Shown here piece by piece: positions 24,869 through 34,144 of a stretch of 64,000 nt of DNA. The stretch's first letter is position 1. Every line of letters begins with the position of its first letter. This stretch comes from Kutzneria sp. CA-103260 (lineage in GTDB: Bacteria; Actinomycetota; Actinomycetes; Mycobacteriales; Pseudonocardiaceae), in the NCBI RefSeq assembly GCF_018263855.1, contig NZ_CP073318.1, forward strand, positions 6,262,001 through 6,326,000, read 5' to 3'. The position numbers and the translations under genes are program-made. The notes below the pieces were generated by a model. It did not search any database. It saw nothing but the letters and a program-made list of their open reading frames with translations, and was not told where the DNA came from.

Positions 24869-27583
24869 ATGCTGGCAGGAAGTCCCCAGTACCGGTTGCT
24901 GGGCCCGTTGCAGGTCCTGGTCGACGGCCGTGAGGTGACGGTGTCCGCGGCCAAGCACCGGGTCCTGCTGGCGACACTGCTGCTCAAGGCCAACCATCCC
25001 GTCACCCTGGACACGATCGCCGAACACCTGTGGGACGGGAGCCCGCCGAGCGGCGCGCGAGGCACCGTCCGCGCCTACGTGATGCGGTTGCGGAATCTGC
25101 TCGGCTCCGCCGACACGATCGTCACCGCACCCGCCGGCTACGTGATCAAGGTCGAGCCCGCGCAATTCGACCTGCTGCGCGTGCGGGAACTGCTGACCCG
25201 GCCGGACGGCGTGCGGGAGGCCTGGGCGCTGTGGCGCGGGCCGGCACTGGTCGACATCCCCTCGGACTCCCTGCACCGGCAGGAGGGGCCCGCGCTCGAA
25301 GAACTTCGGCTGCAGGTGTTGACCCGCCGGGTCGAGTCGGACCTCGCCGAGGGTCGACACGTCGAGCTGAGCGCCGAACTGGTGGGAGCCGTCGCCGAGT
25401 ACCCACTGCACGAAGGATTGGCCGGCCAGCTCATGCTGGCGCTGTATCGCAGCGGTCGGGCGGCTGAGGCGTTGGAGCGGTACGCGCGGCTGCGCCACCG
25501 CCTCGCCGAGGACCTCGGCACGGACCTCGGCGCCGAGATTCAGCGCCTGCACCGGCAGATCCTGACCGACGACCCGGCGCTGTCGCTGTCGTCAGCGGCG
25601 CCGGTCCCCCGCCAGCTGCCGGCCGCGCCGCGCCGTTTCACCGGACGCGTCCGTGAACTGGCCGAACTCGGCGAGGGCGGCGCGTTTGTCATCTCCGCGA
25701 TCGGCGGCGTGGGTGGCGTCGGCAAGACGTATCTGGCATTGCACTGGGCGCACCGCCACGGGCACAGCTTCCCCGACGGGCAGCTGTACGTGAACCTGCG
25801 CGGCTTCGATCCGGCCGGCCCGCCGATGGACCCATCGGTGGCGCTGCGGTCCTTCCTCATCGCCCTCGGCGTCGACGCCGGCGCGATTCCCCGCGGGTTG
25901 GACGCCCAGAGCGGGTTGTTCCGGAGCATGGTGGCCGACAAGCGGCTGCTGGTCGTGTTGGACAACGCCCGCGACAGCGACCAGGTGATCCCGCTGCTGC
26001 CCGGCGGCACCAGCTGCACGACGGTGATCACCAGTCGGAACCGGCTGGCGACGCTGGTCGTCAGCCATGGTGCGACGCTGCTGAGTCTGGACGGCCTGGC
26101 CCCGGACGAGGCTCGGCAGCTGCTCGTCGCCTGGCTGGGCGCCAACCGGGTCGAAGCCGAGCCGGACGCGGTGGCCGAGCTGGTCGACTGCTGCGGCGGC
26201 CTGCCCCTGGCGTTGGGCATCGTGGCCGCGCGGGCGTTGGCCGAACCCGCCACCCCGCTCGCCGAGACGGCCCGGCAGCTGCGGGCCAGCACCCCGTTGG
26301 ACGCGCTCGACGGCGGCGAGCTCGGCGTGAACCTGCGGGCCGTGTTCGAGTGCTCGTACCGGGCTCTCTCGCCGTCGGCGGCGGAGGTGTTCCGGCTGCT
26401 CGGGGTCGCGCCCGGGCCGGACATCAGCCTGGCCGCGGCGCGAAACCTCACCGGTCGCGACACCGCCGAACTGGACGAGCTGGACCGGGCTCACCTCGTG
26501 CAACGGTCGGGAGACCGCTACCGCATGCACGACCTGGTCCGCCGCTACGCCGCCGAGCAGGCCGCCGGCGTCGACACGTCGACCGCGGTGCACCGGCTGG
26601 TCGACTTCTACATGCAGACTCTGCGCGGCTGCATGGCGTTGCTGGACCTGGCTCCGCCGCAGGCCGACTACACGGATCCCCTCGACGGCTGCCGTCCGTT
26701 GCCGATCGCGGACGCGAGCTCGGCGCTGGCCTGGTTCGCCACCGAGCAGCACAACATGCGCGCGGCCCAGGAGATGTCCGCGGAGGTCGGCTGGCACGAG
26801 CACGTCTGGCTGATGGCCTGGTGCCGCAAGGACGTGCACTACCGCCTCGGGCTGCTCCAGGAGGAGCGCGCATCGTGGCAGCTGGCCCTCACCGCGGCCG
26901 AACACCTGGCCCGGAAGCCGCTGGTGATCACGGCGCACCGCCTGCTCGGCCTGGCGAACATCCACGCGGAGGCCGGCGAGACGGCCAGCGCGCTGCGCCA
27001 TCTGCGACAGGCACTCGACCTGGCCGAACAGACCGGCGACCTCGCCGAGCAATCACGAGTCCACCAGGGCCTGAGCGTGGTGTACGACCACGAGGGCGAC
27101 CACAACACCGCGTTGTGGCACGCCGTGCGCCACTACGAGATCTTCGCGAAACTCGGCGACACGTTCCGTGGGAGCCGGGCCCTGAACGCGGTGGGGTGGT
27201 GCCGAGCCCTCACCGGCGACCTGGCGGGCGCCCGAGCGGACTGTCTGGCGGCCCTCGATCTTCAGCAGAAGGGCAACGACCTGGACGGCATGGCGGCGAC
27301 GCTCGACAGCCTCGGCTTCATCGCGCACCGGCTCGGCGACAGTCACCAGGCACTGGACTACTTCGGCCAGGCGCTGACCATCTTTCGCGACATCGGCAAC
27401 CGCTATCAGGGGGCGGACACCCTGCTCAACATCGGCGACGTCCATCGGGATCTCGGCGCCCCCGCGGAGTGTCGACGGTTCTGGCGGGAGGCGCTCGCGC
27501 TCTACCGGTCGCAGCACCGGACGGCCAAGGTCGAACTGGTCGAGCAGCGGCTCAGGGAGTTGGGGGACGACGGCCGTCGATGA
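24869..27583 (+). CDS. SARP/AfsR-type regulator with NB-ARC and TPR domains
   Basis: Large regulator of 904 residues. An OmpR-like winged helix (about 8-95: QYRLLGPLQVLVDGREV, VRAYVMRLRNLLG) is followed by the BTAD bacterial activation domain (about 100-245), an NB-ARC ATPase (about 260-530) with Walker A GGVGGVGKTYLALHWA near 280 and Walker B LLVVLDNARDSDQV, a small winged-helix region, and TPR repeats from about 650 to 890. Such proteins activate secondary-metabolite or developmental genes when ATP and a signal are bound. No biosynthetic cluster is next to it. It is wedged between fadD15 and pimB', and its last 32 nt overlap the pimB' coding end. Target genes are unknown. Confidence 0.92.
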   Translation: MLAGSPQYRLLGPLQVLVDGREVTVSAAKHRVLLATLLLKANHPVTLDTIAEHLWDGSPPSGARGTVRAYVMRLRNLLGSADTIVTAPAGYVIKVEPAQFDLLRVRELLTRPDGVREAWALWRGPALVDIPSDSLHRQEGPALEELRLQVLTRRVESDLAEGRHVELSAELVGAVAEYPLHEGLAGQLMLALYRSGRAAEALERYARLRHRLAEDLGTDLGAEIQRLHRQILTDDPALSLSSAAPVPRQLPAAPRRFTGRVRELAELGEGGAFVISAIGGVGGVGKTYLALHWAHRHGHSFPDGQLYVNLRGFDPAGPPMDPSVALRSFLIALGVDAGAIPRGLDAQSGLFRSMVADKRLLVVLDNARDSDQVIPLLPGGTSCTTVITSRNRLATLVVSHGATLLSLDGLAPDEARQLLVAWLGANRVEAEPDAVAELVDCCGGLPLALGIVAARALAEPATPLAETARQLRASTPLDALDGGELGVNLRAVFECSYRALSPSAAEVFRLLGVAPGPDISLAAARNLTGRDTAELDELDRAHLVQRSGDRYRMHDLVRRYAAEQAAGVDTSTAVHRLVDFYMQTLRGCMALLDLAPPQADYTDPLDGCRPLPIADASSALAWFATEQHNMRAAQEMSAEVGWHEHVWLMAWCRKDVHYRLGLLQEERASWQLALTAAEHLARKPLVITAHRLLGLANIHAEAGETASALRHLRQALDLAEQTGDLAEQSRVHQGLSVVYDHEGDHNTALWHAVRHYEIFAKLGDTFRGSRALNAVGWCRALTGDLAGARADCLAALDLQQKGNDLDGMAATLDSLGFIAHRLGDSHQALDYFGQALTIFRDIGNRYQGADTLLNIGDVHRDLGAPAECRRFWREALALYRSQHRTAKVELVEQRLRELGDDGRR

Positions 27584-28667
27584 GGGCGGCGAGCTTGGTG
27601 GCCCTGTCGTCCCAGCGCCAGGAGGTGGCCATCCACTCACGGCCGGCGGCGCCCATCTTGGCCGCCAGATCGCGGTTGAGCAGCAGGTCGGCGAGGGTGT
27701 GGGCCAGCTCGTCACGGGAGGCGACGTGGCCGGTGACGCCCTCACGGACGGCTTCGGGCGCGCCGCCGGCGGGGCCGGCGACGACGGGCAGGCCGGTGGC
27801 GGCGGCCTCCAGGTAGACCAGGCCGAGGCCTTCGACGTCGAGCCCGCGGCCCAGGGTTCGGCACGGCATGGCGAAGACGTCGCCGGCGGCGTAGTAGGCC
27901 GGCAGCTCCTCGGCGTGGACCTCGCCGACGAACACGATGCTCTTGCCGACGGCGTCGGCCAGGGTGCTCAGCCTGCTGCCGTCGGGGCCGTCGCCGACCA
28001 GCACGAGCGTGGCGTCCGGGACCCGTTCGCGGATCTTGGGCATGGCCCGGATCAGGTCGTCCTGACCCTTGCGCCGCACCAGACGGGACACGCAGAGGAT
28101 CACCGGCCGGTCGGACAGGCCGTGCCGGGCGCGGATGAACTCCCGGGCGGCCGGGTCGGGCTTGAACACGGTGATGTCGACGCCGGCGGCCAGGTGCTCC
28201 AGGGCGGCGCGGGGGCCGAGGGCACCGGCGATGCGGGCGCGGGTGTAGCGGCTGACGAAGGTGACCACGTCGGCGGTGTCGCCGATGCGGCGCAGCGCCT
28301 GCCGCGCCCCGGGCACCATGGACCAGCCGACCTCGTGCCCGTGCGTGCTGGCGACGATCCGATCGACCGACAGGTGCGGCCCCATCAGCCCCAGCGGTGC
28401 GGCCGCACCGAACCACACGGCGTCGCAGCGCTCGGACCGCAGCACGCCGGCCACCCGCCGGTGCGTGTCGGGCGAGGGCAGCAGCAGCGGATCGGGGTGG
28501 CGCACCACCGGGAACGGCTGCCGGGCGTCGAACGCGTCGCTGCCCGGCCACGCCGGGGCGTACACCACGAGGTCGCCGCCGAGCAGACCGGCCAGCGCGT
28601 GCAGGTAGTACTGGATGCCACCCGGGCGCGGCGGGAAGTCGTTGGTCACCAACAGCGTCCTGCGCAC
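27552..28667 (-). CDS. pimB': GDP-mannose-dependent phosphatidylinositol monomannoside mannosyltransferase
   Basis: GT-B glycosyltransferase (family GT4) of 371 residues. The N-terminal domain starts RRTLLVTNDFPPRPGGIQYY. The donor-binding C-terminal domain has VSRLVRRKGQDDLI, LVLVGDGPDG and the E-x7-E element in EGLGLVYLEAAATG with GVTGHV near the end. Gene order and length match Rv2188c, the enzyme that adds the second mannose in PIM synthesis at the inner membrane face. GTG 28667 is the start. It is convergent with the SARP gene (32-nt overlap). Confidence 0.9.
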   Translation of the reverse strand: MRRTLLVTNDFPPRPGGIQYYLHALAGLLGGDLVVYAPAWPGSDAFDARQPFPVVRHPDPLLLPSPDTHRRVAGVLRSERCDAVWFGAAAPLGLMGPHLSVDRIVASTHGHEVGWSMVPGARQALRRIGDTADVVTFVSRYTRARIAGALGPRAALEHLAAGVDITVFKPDPAAREFIRARHGLSDRPVILCVSRLVRRKGQDDLIRAMPKIRERVPDATLVLVGDGPDGSRLSTLADAVGKSIVFVGEVHAEELPAYYAAGDVFAMPCRTLGRGLDVEGLGLVYLEAAATGLPVVAGPAGGAPEAVREGVTGHVASRDELAHTLADLLLNRDLAAKMGAAGREWMATSWRWDDRATKLAALIDGRRPPTP

Positions 28668-28708
28668 CGGGCCACGTTACCCGGCCGGCCCGACAAGATC
28701 GGACAAGA

Positions 28709-30043
28709 TCAGATGTTCCGGCGCAGGTAGTCCTGCCAGCCGGCGACCAGCCCGGCCTTGTCCACGCCCAGCACGTCGTGCAGCGCCACGTCCACGTCGG
28801 CTCCCGGGGGCCCGCCGGCGATCCGCAGGTAGAGCGTGACCAGCGCGTGCTGGCCGAAGGTGTCGGCGATGAACGAGGTCAGCGTCCACGCCTCGTCGTA
28901 GGCCAGGTTGATCTTCTCGCCGCTGGCCGCGAAGTCGCCGTTGGCCGGCAGGTCGGTCGGCGGCGTGCCGTCCTTGACCAGGTCGGCCACGTCGGCCGCG
29001 CCCAGCGACAGCGGGATGCCGCTGTCCCGGTAGCCGACGTAGTTGGCGAAGCCCTCCAGCATCCACATCGCCGTGCCGTCCACGGTGTAGCCGCGGGCGG
29101 CGATGTGGGTCATCTCGTGCCGCAGCACCACCCGCAGCGACGCCACCGGCATCTTGTCGGCGTTGTCGGGATTGAGCACCACCCGCTGCCCGACGGCGGT
29201 GTGGCTGCTGTTGTCGACCCGGTCGGCGACGGCCACCGCCGCGATGGAGTCGACCGCGAACTCGGGGCCCACGAACGCCTTCAGCTCGTCCTCGGAGTCC
29301 GGCACCAGCACCGCGACCTCGTGCGGCCATGGCTGGTCCCACACGGCGTTCACGGCGGCCACGTCGGAGTCCAGCTCGCGGGAGATCCTGGTGGCGAGGT
29401 CGTTGTTGTCGGGATGGGCCAGCACCAGCCCGGACGTGGTGCGCAGCGCCGTCACGGGGCCGAAGTCCCACGGCCCGCGCCAGGTCTGCCGCGTGGTCAG
29501 CGTGTCCGAGGCGAGGTACCACTTCGCGCCGTGCCGGGCGAACAGGTAGCCCATCGGCTTGCTCGTCGGATCCCGGTCCACCGCGTCCAGCGCGTAGTCC
29601 AACTGCACGCCCGGGGCCCACAGCTCATCGGCCGGGAACGCCTTCGCGGGCACGGCGGTGACGTCGGTCGGATCGACGTCGTACGACCAGACCGACAGCG
29701 GCACGTTGGCGAGGTTGTCGAACATCGCCGTCTGCGCGTCCCGGAACTGCTGGGACGCGGACGGGTCGACCGTGGCCAGGAAGGCCGCGCGATCCCGGTG
29801 CAGCACCGCGGTCGCCCGGTCCCGCAAGAGAGTCTGTATCTCGGTGAGCCGCGTCTCGGGTGGCGTCGGCGCGCCCTGGCCGGTCGCGGCCCGGTCGGCC
29901 AGCCCGGTCGGCCCGCCGATGGAATGCTGGGCGGCCGGACCCGGCCCGGTGGTGGGCTGCCCGACGAGCAGGACCACGCCACCGAGCAGCGTCACGGCGA
30001 TCGCCGCGACCAGCCATGCCCTGAACCGGGCCGCTCCGGTCAC
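28709..30043 (-). CDS. Membrane-anchored peptidase-MA-like metalloprotein
   Basis: Protein of 444 residues. One N-terminal hydrophobic segment (about 8-28) acts as signal anchor, a Pro/Gly/Thr-rich linker follows, then a helical NTF2-like region (about 65-200). The C-terminal half carries the zinc motif HEMTH (in VVLRHEMTHIAARG) with a second Glu in WMLEGFANYVGY, the gluzincin pattern of the peptidase MA family. It is therefore likely an extracytoplasmic metallopeptidase, or a relative that kept the fold. It lies 41 nt upstream of pimB' and 27 nt downstream of an NlpC/P60 gene, in the place of Rv2189c, so a cell-envelope role is likely. Confidence 0.78.
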   Translation of the reverse strand: MTGAARFRAWLVAAIAVTLLGGVVLLVGQPTTGPGPAAQHSIGGPTGLADRAATGQGAPTPPETRLTEIQTLLRDRATAVLHRDRAAFLATVDPSASQQFRDAQTAMFDNLANVPLSVWSYDVDPTDVTAVPAKAFPADELWAPGVQLDYALDAVDRDPTSKPMGYLFARHGAKWYLASDTLTTRQTWRGPWDFGPVTALRTTSGLVLAHPDNNDLATRISRELDSDVAAVNAVWDQPWPHEVAVLVPDSEDELKAFVGPEFAVDSIAAVAVADRVDNSSHTAVGQRVVLNPDNADKMPVASLRVVLRHEMTHIAARGYTVDGTAMWMLEGFANYVGYRDSGIPLSLGAADVADLVKDGTPPTDLPANGDFAASGEKINLAYDEAWTLTSFIADTFGQHALVTLYLRIAGGPPGADVDVALHDVLGVDKAGLVAGWQDYLRRNI

Positions 30044-30070
30044 GGCTTGAGACTAGACCTCAGTCAGGCC

Positions 30071-31117
30071 TCAGCCGGCCAGGCGCTTGGCGCCGAAGTA
30101 GTCCGACATGACCGACAGCGACACGACCTTCACCGGCTCGCCTTGCGTCGGAGCGTGCACCATCTGGGTCGGGCTGACCATCATGCCGACGTGGTAGATG
30201 TTCGACGCCGTGCTGCCGAAGAACACCAGGTCACCGGCCTGGAGCGCGCTGCGGGCCACCGACACGCCGACGGTGTACTGGGCCGCGGCCGAGCGCGGGA
30301 TGCTGACACCGGCCTGGCGCCAGGACCACTGCATGAGGCCGGAGCAGTCGAAGCCGACGCCCTCGCTCTCGCCACCCCACTGGTACATCACGCCACGCTG
30401 GCTTAGAGCCGCGTCCATGGCCGCGCCGGCCGCGCCGGCCGGGCCGATGAACGTGCCCATGTCGCCGGCCGCGCCGAGGGCGGCCTTGGCGGAGGCGCTG
30501 AGCTTGGCCACGGCGGCCTTGGCGTCGGCGACGGCCTTGTCCGCGGCGTCCTTCTTGGTCTGCAGGTCGGCCAGGATCTTCTGCGCCGCGTCGGACGCGT
30601 CCTGGGCCTTCTTCTGCGCGTCGGTGGCCTTGGCCTTGGCGTCCGAGGCCTGCTTGACCGCGCTGTCATAGGTGTCGAGCACGGAGGCGTTCTGCGAGGC
30701 CAGCATCTGCAACGCGCTGGACTGGTCCAGGAAGTCCTGCGCGGACTTGCCGGTCAGTAGGGCGGAGAGCTGGGTGAACTGCGCACCGTCGAAGGCGGCC
30801 GCCGCGACCTGGTCGACCTGGCCGCGGAACTGCTCCTCCTTGGCCTGGGCGTCGGCCAGCTGCTTGCCGTACGTCTGGATGTCGGCGTTGGCCTTGGCCA
30901 GATCGGCCTGCTTGGCCGCCAGGTCGTCCTTGGCCGCGAGGTACTGCTGCCCGATCTGGTCGGCCTGCGCGGTCTGCTGCTCGACCTGCTTCTGGGCGTC
31001 CTGCGCGTTGCTGGGGGTGGGGTCTGCGACCGCCGCGCCGGGGTTGAGGCTCACCACCGCGGTCACGGCCGAGAGGGCCACCGCACCACGAACCGCATGT
31101 CTGAGTTTGTTGGCCAC
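30071..31117 (-). CDS. Secreted NlpC/P60 peptidoglycan hydrolase with coiled coil (copy 1)
   Basis: Protein of 348 residues. GTG 31117 gives MANKLRHAVRGAVALSAV, a signal peptide ending near AVADPT. Residues 40-225 are an Ala/Gln/Asp/Lys-rich coiled coil like those of RipA-type hydrolases. The C-terminal C40 peptidase domain has the Cys in GFDCSGLMQWSWRQAG, His in IYHVGMMV and a third polar residue in MVHAPTQG. It should cleave the D-Glu-meso-DAP bond of stem peptides and may need activation through its coiled coil. It is a tandem paralog of the next gene; M. tuberculosis has one gene here (Rv2190c). Confidence 0.88.
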   Translation of the reverse strand: MANKLRHAVRGAVALSAVTAVVSLNPGAAVADPTPSNAQDAQKQVEQQTAQADQIGQQYLAAKDDLAAKQADLAKANADIQTYGKQLADAQAKEEQFRGQVDQVAAAAFDGAQFTQLSALLTGKSAQDFLDQSSALQMLASQNASVLDTYDSAVKQASDAKAKATDAQKKAQDASDAAQKILADLQTKKDAADKAVADAKAAVAKLSASAKAALGAAGDMGTFIGPAGAAGAAMDAALSQRGVMYQWGGESEGVGFDCSGLMQWSWRQAGVSIPRSAAAQYTVGVSVARSALQAGDLVFFGSTASNIYHVGMMVSPTQMVHAPTQGEPVKVVSLSVMSDYFGAKRLAG

Positions 31118-31150
31118 CACGTCCCGCAGGGTACCGACCGGGTGAATGCG

Positions 31151-31183
31151 CGAGGCCGGCACCCCACGCGGGTGCCGGCCTCG
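31151..31183 (-). terminator. Perfect 14-bp hairpin between the NlpC/P60 paralogs
   Basis: CGAGGCCGGCACCC pairs exactly with GGGTGCCGGCCTCG around a 5-nt loop. It is 26 nt past the stop of copy 2 and 33 nt before the start of copy 1, so the two genes are probably transcribed separately. Confidence 0.7.
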
Positions 31184-31209
31184 TGCCCGTTGGCCCAGCT
31201 CGTCCGTTA

Positions 31210-32259
31210 TCAGCCCACGATGCGCTTCGCGCCGAAGATGTCCGAGCCCGAGTTGCCGATCGGCACGATCTTGACGACCTCGCCCTCGGTCGGGGCGTGC
31301 ACCACCTTGCCGTCGCCGACGTACATCGAGACGTGGTGGATGGCCGAGGCGCCGCCGCTGCTGTAGAAGATCAGGTCGCCCGGCTGGAGCGCGTTCATCG
31401 AGACGGCCTTGCCGACGGTGTACTGCGCGGCCGCCGAACGCGGCAGGGTGACGCCGGCCTTGGCGTAGGACCACAGCATCAGGCCGGAGCAGTCGAAGCC
31501 GGCCGGCGTGGTGCCACCCCAGACGTAGGGCACGCCGCGCTCGCCGACCGCCGCGTCCATCGCGACGCCGGCCGCGCCGGGCGGGCCCAGGAACACGCCC
31601 ATGTCGCCGGCCCCCGCGAGCAGGCCCTTGGCCTTCGCGTCGAGCTGGTTGAAGGCCGACTGGGCCTTCTCCTTGGCGGTGTCCGCGTCCTTCTTCTTCT
31701 GGTCCAGGTCGGCCAGGATCTTCTGGGCCGCGTCCGCCGCGGCCTGCGACTTCTGCTGCGCGTCGGCGGCCTTGGCCTTCGAGCTGTTGGCCGTCTTGAT
31801 CGCGTTGTCGTAGCCGTCCATCACGGCCGCGTTCTGCTGGGCCAGGAACTGGAGCTCGCTGGACTGGTCCAGGAAGTCCTGGGCCGACTTGCCGGTCAGC
31901 AGCGCGGACAGCTGGGTGAACTGGACGCCGGTGTAGGCGGCCGACGCGAGCTGGTCGACCTGCCCGCGGTACTGGTCCTCCTTGACCTGCGCGTCCTTGG
32001 CCTGCTGGGTGAACGTCTGGATGTCGGCGGTGGCCTTGGCGACGTCGGCCTGCTTGGCCTTCAAGTCGTCCTGGGCCGCCATATAGGCTTCCTGGGCCTT
32101 CTCCGCGACCTCAGCGGCCGCATCCAGCTGGGACTTCGCGTCCTGGAGGTTGGACGGTGGATCGGCGACGGCGGACCCGGGGTTCAGGCCGACGACGGTG
32201 GCCACGGCCGTGAGGGCGATGGCACCCCGCACCACGTGCTTGAGTCGGTTCGACGCCAC
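31210..32259 (-). CDS. Secreted NlpC/P60 peptidoglycan hydrolase with coiled coil (copy 2)
   Basis: Protein of 349 residues. GTG 32259 gives MASNRLKHVVRGAIALTAV with a signal peptide ending near AVADPP; GAAGGAG lies upstream. A coiled coil (about 40-225) precedes the C40 domain with Cys in GFDCSGLMLWSYAKAG, His in IHHVSMYVGDG and VVHAPTEGEVVKIV. It aligns with copy 1 along its whole length (shared TQLSALLTGKSAQDFLDQSS and PRSAAAQYTVG), so the pair arose by tandem duplication. The residues around the active site differ (IHHV against IYHV), which could reflect different targets. Confidence 0.88.
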   Translation of the reverse strand: MASNRLKHVVRGAIALTAVATVVGLNPGSAVADPPSNLQDAKSQLDAAAEVAEKAQEAYMAAQDDLKAKQADVAKATADIQTFTQQAKDAQVKEDQYRGQVDQLASAAYTGVQFTQLSALLTGKSAQDFLDQSSELQFLAQQNAAVMDGYDNAIKTANSSKAKAADAQQKSQAAADAAQKILADLDQKKKDADTAKEKAQSAFNQLDAKAKGLLAGAGDMGVFLGPPGAAGVAMDAAVGERGVPYVWGGTTPAGFDCSGLMLWSYAKAGVTLPRSAAAQYTVGKAVSMNALQPGDLIFYSSGGASAIHHVSMYVGDGKVVHAPTEGEVVKIVPIGNSGSDIFGAKRIVG

Positions 32260-32565
32260 GTCGGTGGTGTCTCCTTCGAGGTAGATCCCGACACGCGGTC
32301 GATCCCCCGACAGGTCGACACGGACGGTGACCCCGCGTCGCCGGTCTGGTCGGCCGGCTGGCCGCCGCAAGGTCTCGGGTAGGTTACGAGGGGAGGTTCG
32401 GTCCGTCCACCCGCCGTGACGATGGCGACCGATGAGCGGTCGTGCTCACTCGTTCGGAGCATCACACCGGGTACTCCCCGCCGTCCACGTTGACCTGGCG
32501 TGAATCCCGTTCGGCGCGAACCGAGATCCACTCACCGAATCGGCAGGTCGAGGGGGTTTAACTCT
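32260..32565. other. Intergenic region upstream of NlpC/P60 copy 2
   Basis: A 306-bp gap after the NYN gene stop. It should hold the promoter and a long leader of NlpC/P60 copy 2 and any terminator of the NYN gene. AT content is slightly higher near 32555-32570 (GGGGGTTTAACTCTTC). No coding frame, strong hairpin or tandem repeat was found. Confidence 0.4.
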
Positions 32566-33936
32566 TCACACTCGGACGAGTCGGGCCAGCAGCACCGCCG
32601 AGGGCACCGGATGCGCGCCGCGGCGGCGCACCGAGTCCGCCACCGCGCGGTCGGACGTGACAACAACCACAGGGCGTCCCTCGGGCTCGGCCGTCACCAG
32701 GGCCCTGATCACGTCGTCGGCGAGCACGCCCGGGTCGGAGAACAGGACACGCACGCCACGCGGGGCCGCCGACGGCACCGCCACCACGCCCGCGCCGTCG
32801 AACACCACCGTGACCTCGGCCCCGGTTCTGGCCGCCAGCACCGCCATCTGGTGCACCAGCCGGTCCCGTTGGTCGGACAGCGGCAGCTCCGGGTAGCCGG
32901 TCTTGGTCACGTTGTAGCCGTCCACGACCATGTGCACCGTCGGCAGGGCCAGCAGCCGGTCCAGCGCCGCCGGGTCCTCGACCCGGCCCACCGTGCCCTG
33001 CGCCGCCGTCGCGCCGCGCACCATGTCCGCCGGGCGCGGGCCCGTGCCGCCGCCGATCGCCAGTTCGCGGCGCAGGCCGGTGACCGCGCCGTCCAGGGTG
33101 TCCACCAACAGCGCCAGCCGGACCTCGTCGGCCTGGCGGGCCTCGCGGGCCGACTGGCGGGCGATCTCCGCGTCGTTCTCCGCGCGGCGGGCCTTGGCCC
33201 GCTCCGTCTCGGCCCGCTCGCGTTCCCGGTCCCGCTCCGCGGTCATGGCCTTGACCTCGGCCAACGCCTCCGTGCGGACCTTCTCCGCCTCGGCCATCGC
33301 GCTGTCCGCCCGGTCCCGGGCCTCACGCAGCTTCACGCCCTGTTCCCGCAACCGCTTGCGCAGCCGCTCCAACTCCGCGTCCCGCTCCTGGAGGACCTTG
33401 GCCTCCGCGCCCTGACTCGCGTCCAACTCGTCCTGCGCCCGGCGCAGCTCCACCTCCGCGCGCTGGGCCTTGGTCACCGCCGCGTCCCGCTCCGCGCGCA
33501 GCTGCGCCTCGCCGACCCGTCTGGCCACCAGCTCCACGAAGTGCACCGCCGTCGGCTCGCCCAGCAGCACCGCCGCGGCAGCCGCCGCCACCGGGTCCGG
33601 CGCCGTCGCGTCCAGGGCCGCCGGCCGGTGCTCGCGGCACCACTCCACCACCGCCGTGCGGAACGCCGGCACGTCACGCAGGCCCGCGATCAGCGCCGCC
33701 CCGCCCAGCCGGGCCCGTTTGGCCGGCGCGAACCGCGCCACCGCCTTCACCTGCTGCGGGATGTCCACCCGGGCCAGCACGCCCACCGCGTCCGCGCTGA
33801 TCTCGGCCAGCCGGCCCCGCACCGGGTCCGGCAACGCCGACCAGTCCACAGTGGACTGATCATCGCCACCGTCCACGGCGGACAGCTCGGGCCCCTGACC
33901 CGGCTCATCGGCTTCGGCTGACGCGGACACCCTCAC
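32566..33936 (-). CDS. NYN-domain RNA-binding/nuclease-like protein with coiled coil
   Basis: Protein of 456 residues. The N-terminal helical region (about 25-150) is followed by a long charged coiled coil (about 150-290; ERDAELERLRKRLREQGVK and an RERERAETERAKARRAE stretch). The C-terminal NYN domain (about 315-456) has the acidic residues of the PIN-like fold in VVDGYNVTKTGYPELP, VFDGAG and VVTSDRAVADSVRRRG. This arrangement resembles YacP/Rae1-type RNA nucleases fused to a coiled coil and is common in actinobacteria at this place. RNA processing is the likely role. GTG 33936 is used; GTG 33930 is also possible. Confidence 0.8.
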   Translation of the reverse strand: MRVSASAEADEPGQGPELSAVDGGDDQSTVDWSALPDPVRGRLAEISADAVGVLARVDIPQQVKAVARFAPAKRARLGGAALIAGLRDVPAFRTAVVEWCREHRPAALDATAPDPVAAAAAAVLLGEPTAVHFVELVARRVGEAQLRAERDAAVTKAQRAEVELRRAQDELDASQGAEAKVLQERDAELERLRKRLREQGVKLREARDRADSAMAEAEKVRTEALAEVKAMTAERDRERERAETERAKARRAENDAEIARQSAREARQADEVRLALLVDTLDGAVTGLRRELAIGGGTGPRPADMVRGATAAQGTVGRVEDPAALDRLLALPTVHMVVDGYNVTKTGYPELPLSDQRDRLVHQMAVLAARTGAEVTVVFDGAGVVAVPSAAPRGVRVLFSDPGVLADDVIRALVTAEPEGRPVVVVTSDRAVADSVRRRGAHPVPSAVLLARLVRV

Positions 33937-34144
33937 AGGCTAGTAGGTGCCGCCCCACCCGGCTGACAGGGAATCGCCCCACACGATCCGTTGCGCCGGC
34001 AACAACACCCCAGGTCACCCATTTGCCGGCATCCGCCCCCCTTCGTCGCCGACACAGGAGAGCGCGAGGCCCAAAGGGGCCGAGCCCCGCGCGGAACGCG
34101 CGGCATCAAAACTGTCAGGGGGTGCTGGCACGATCCCGATCACC

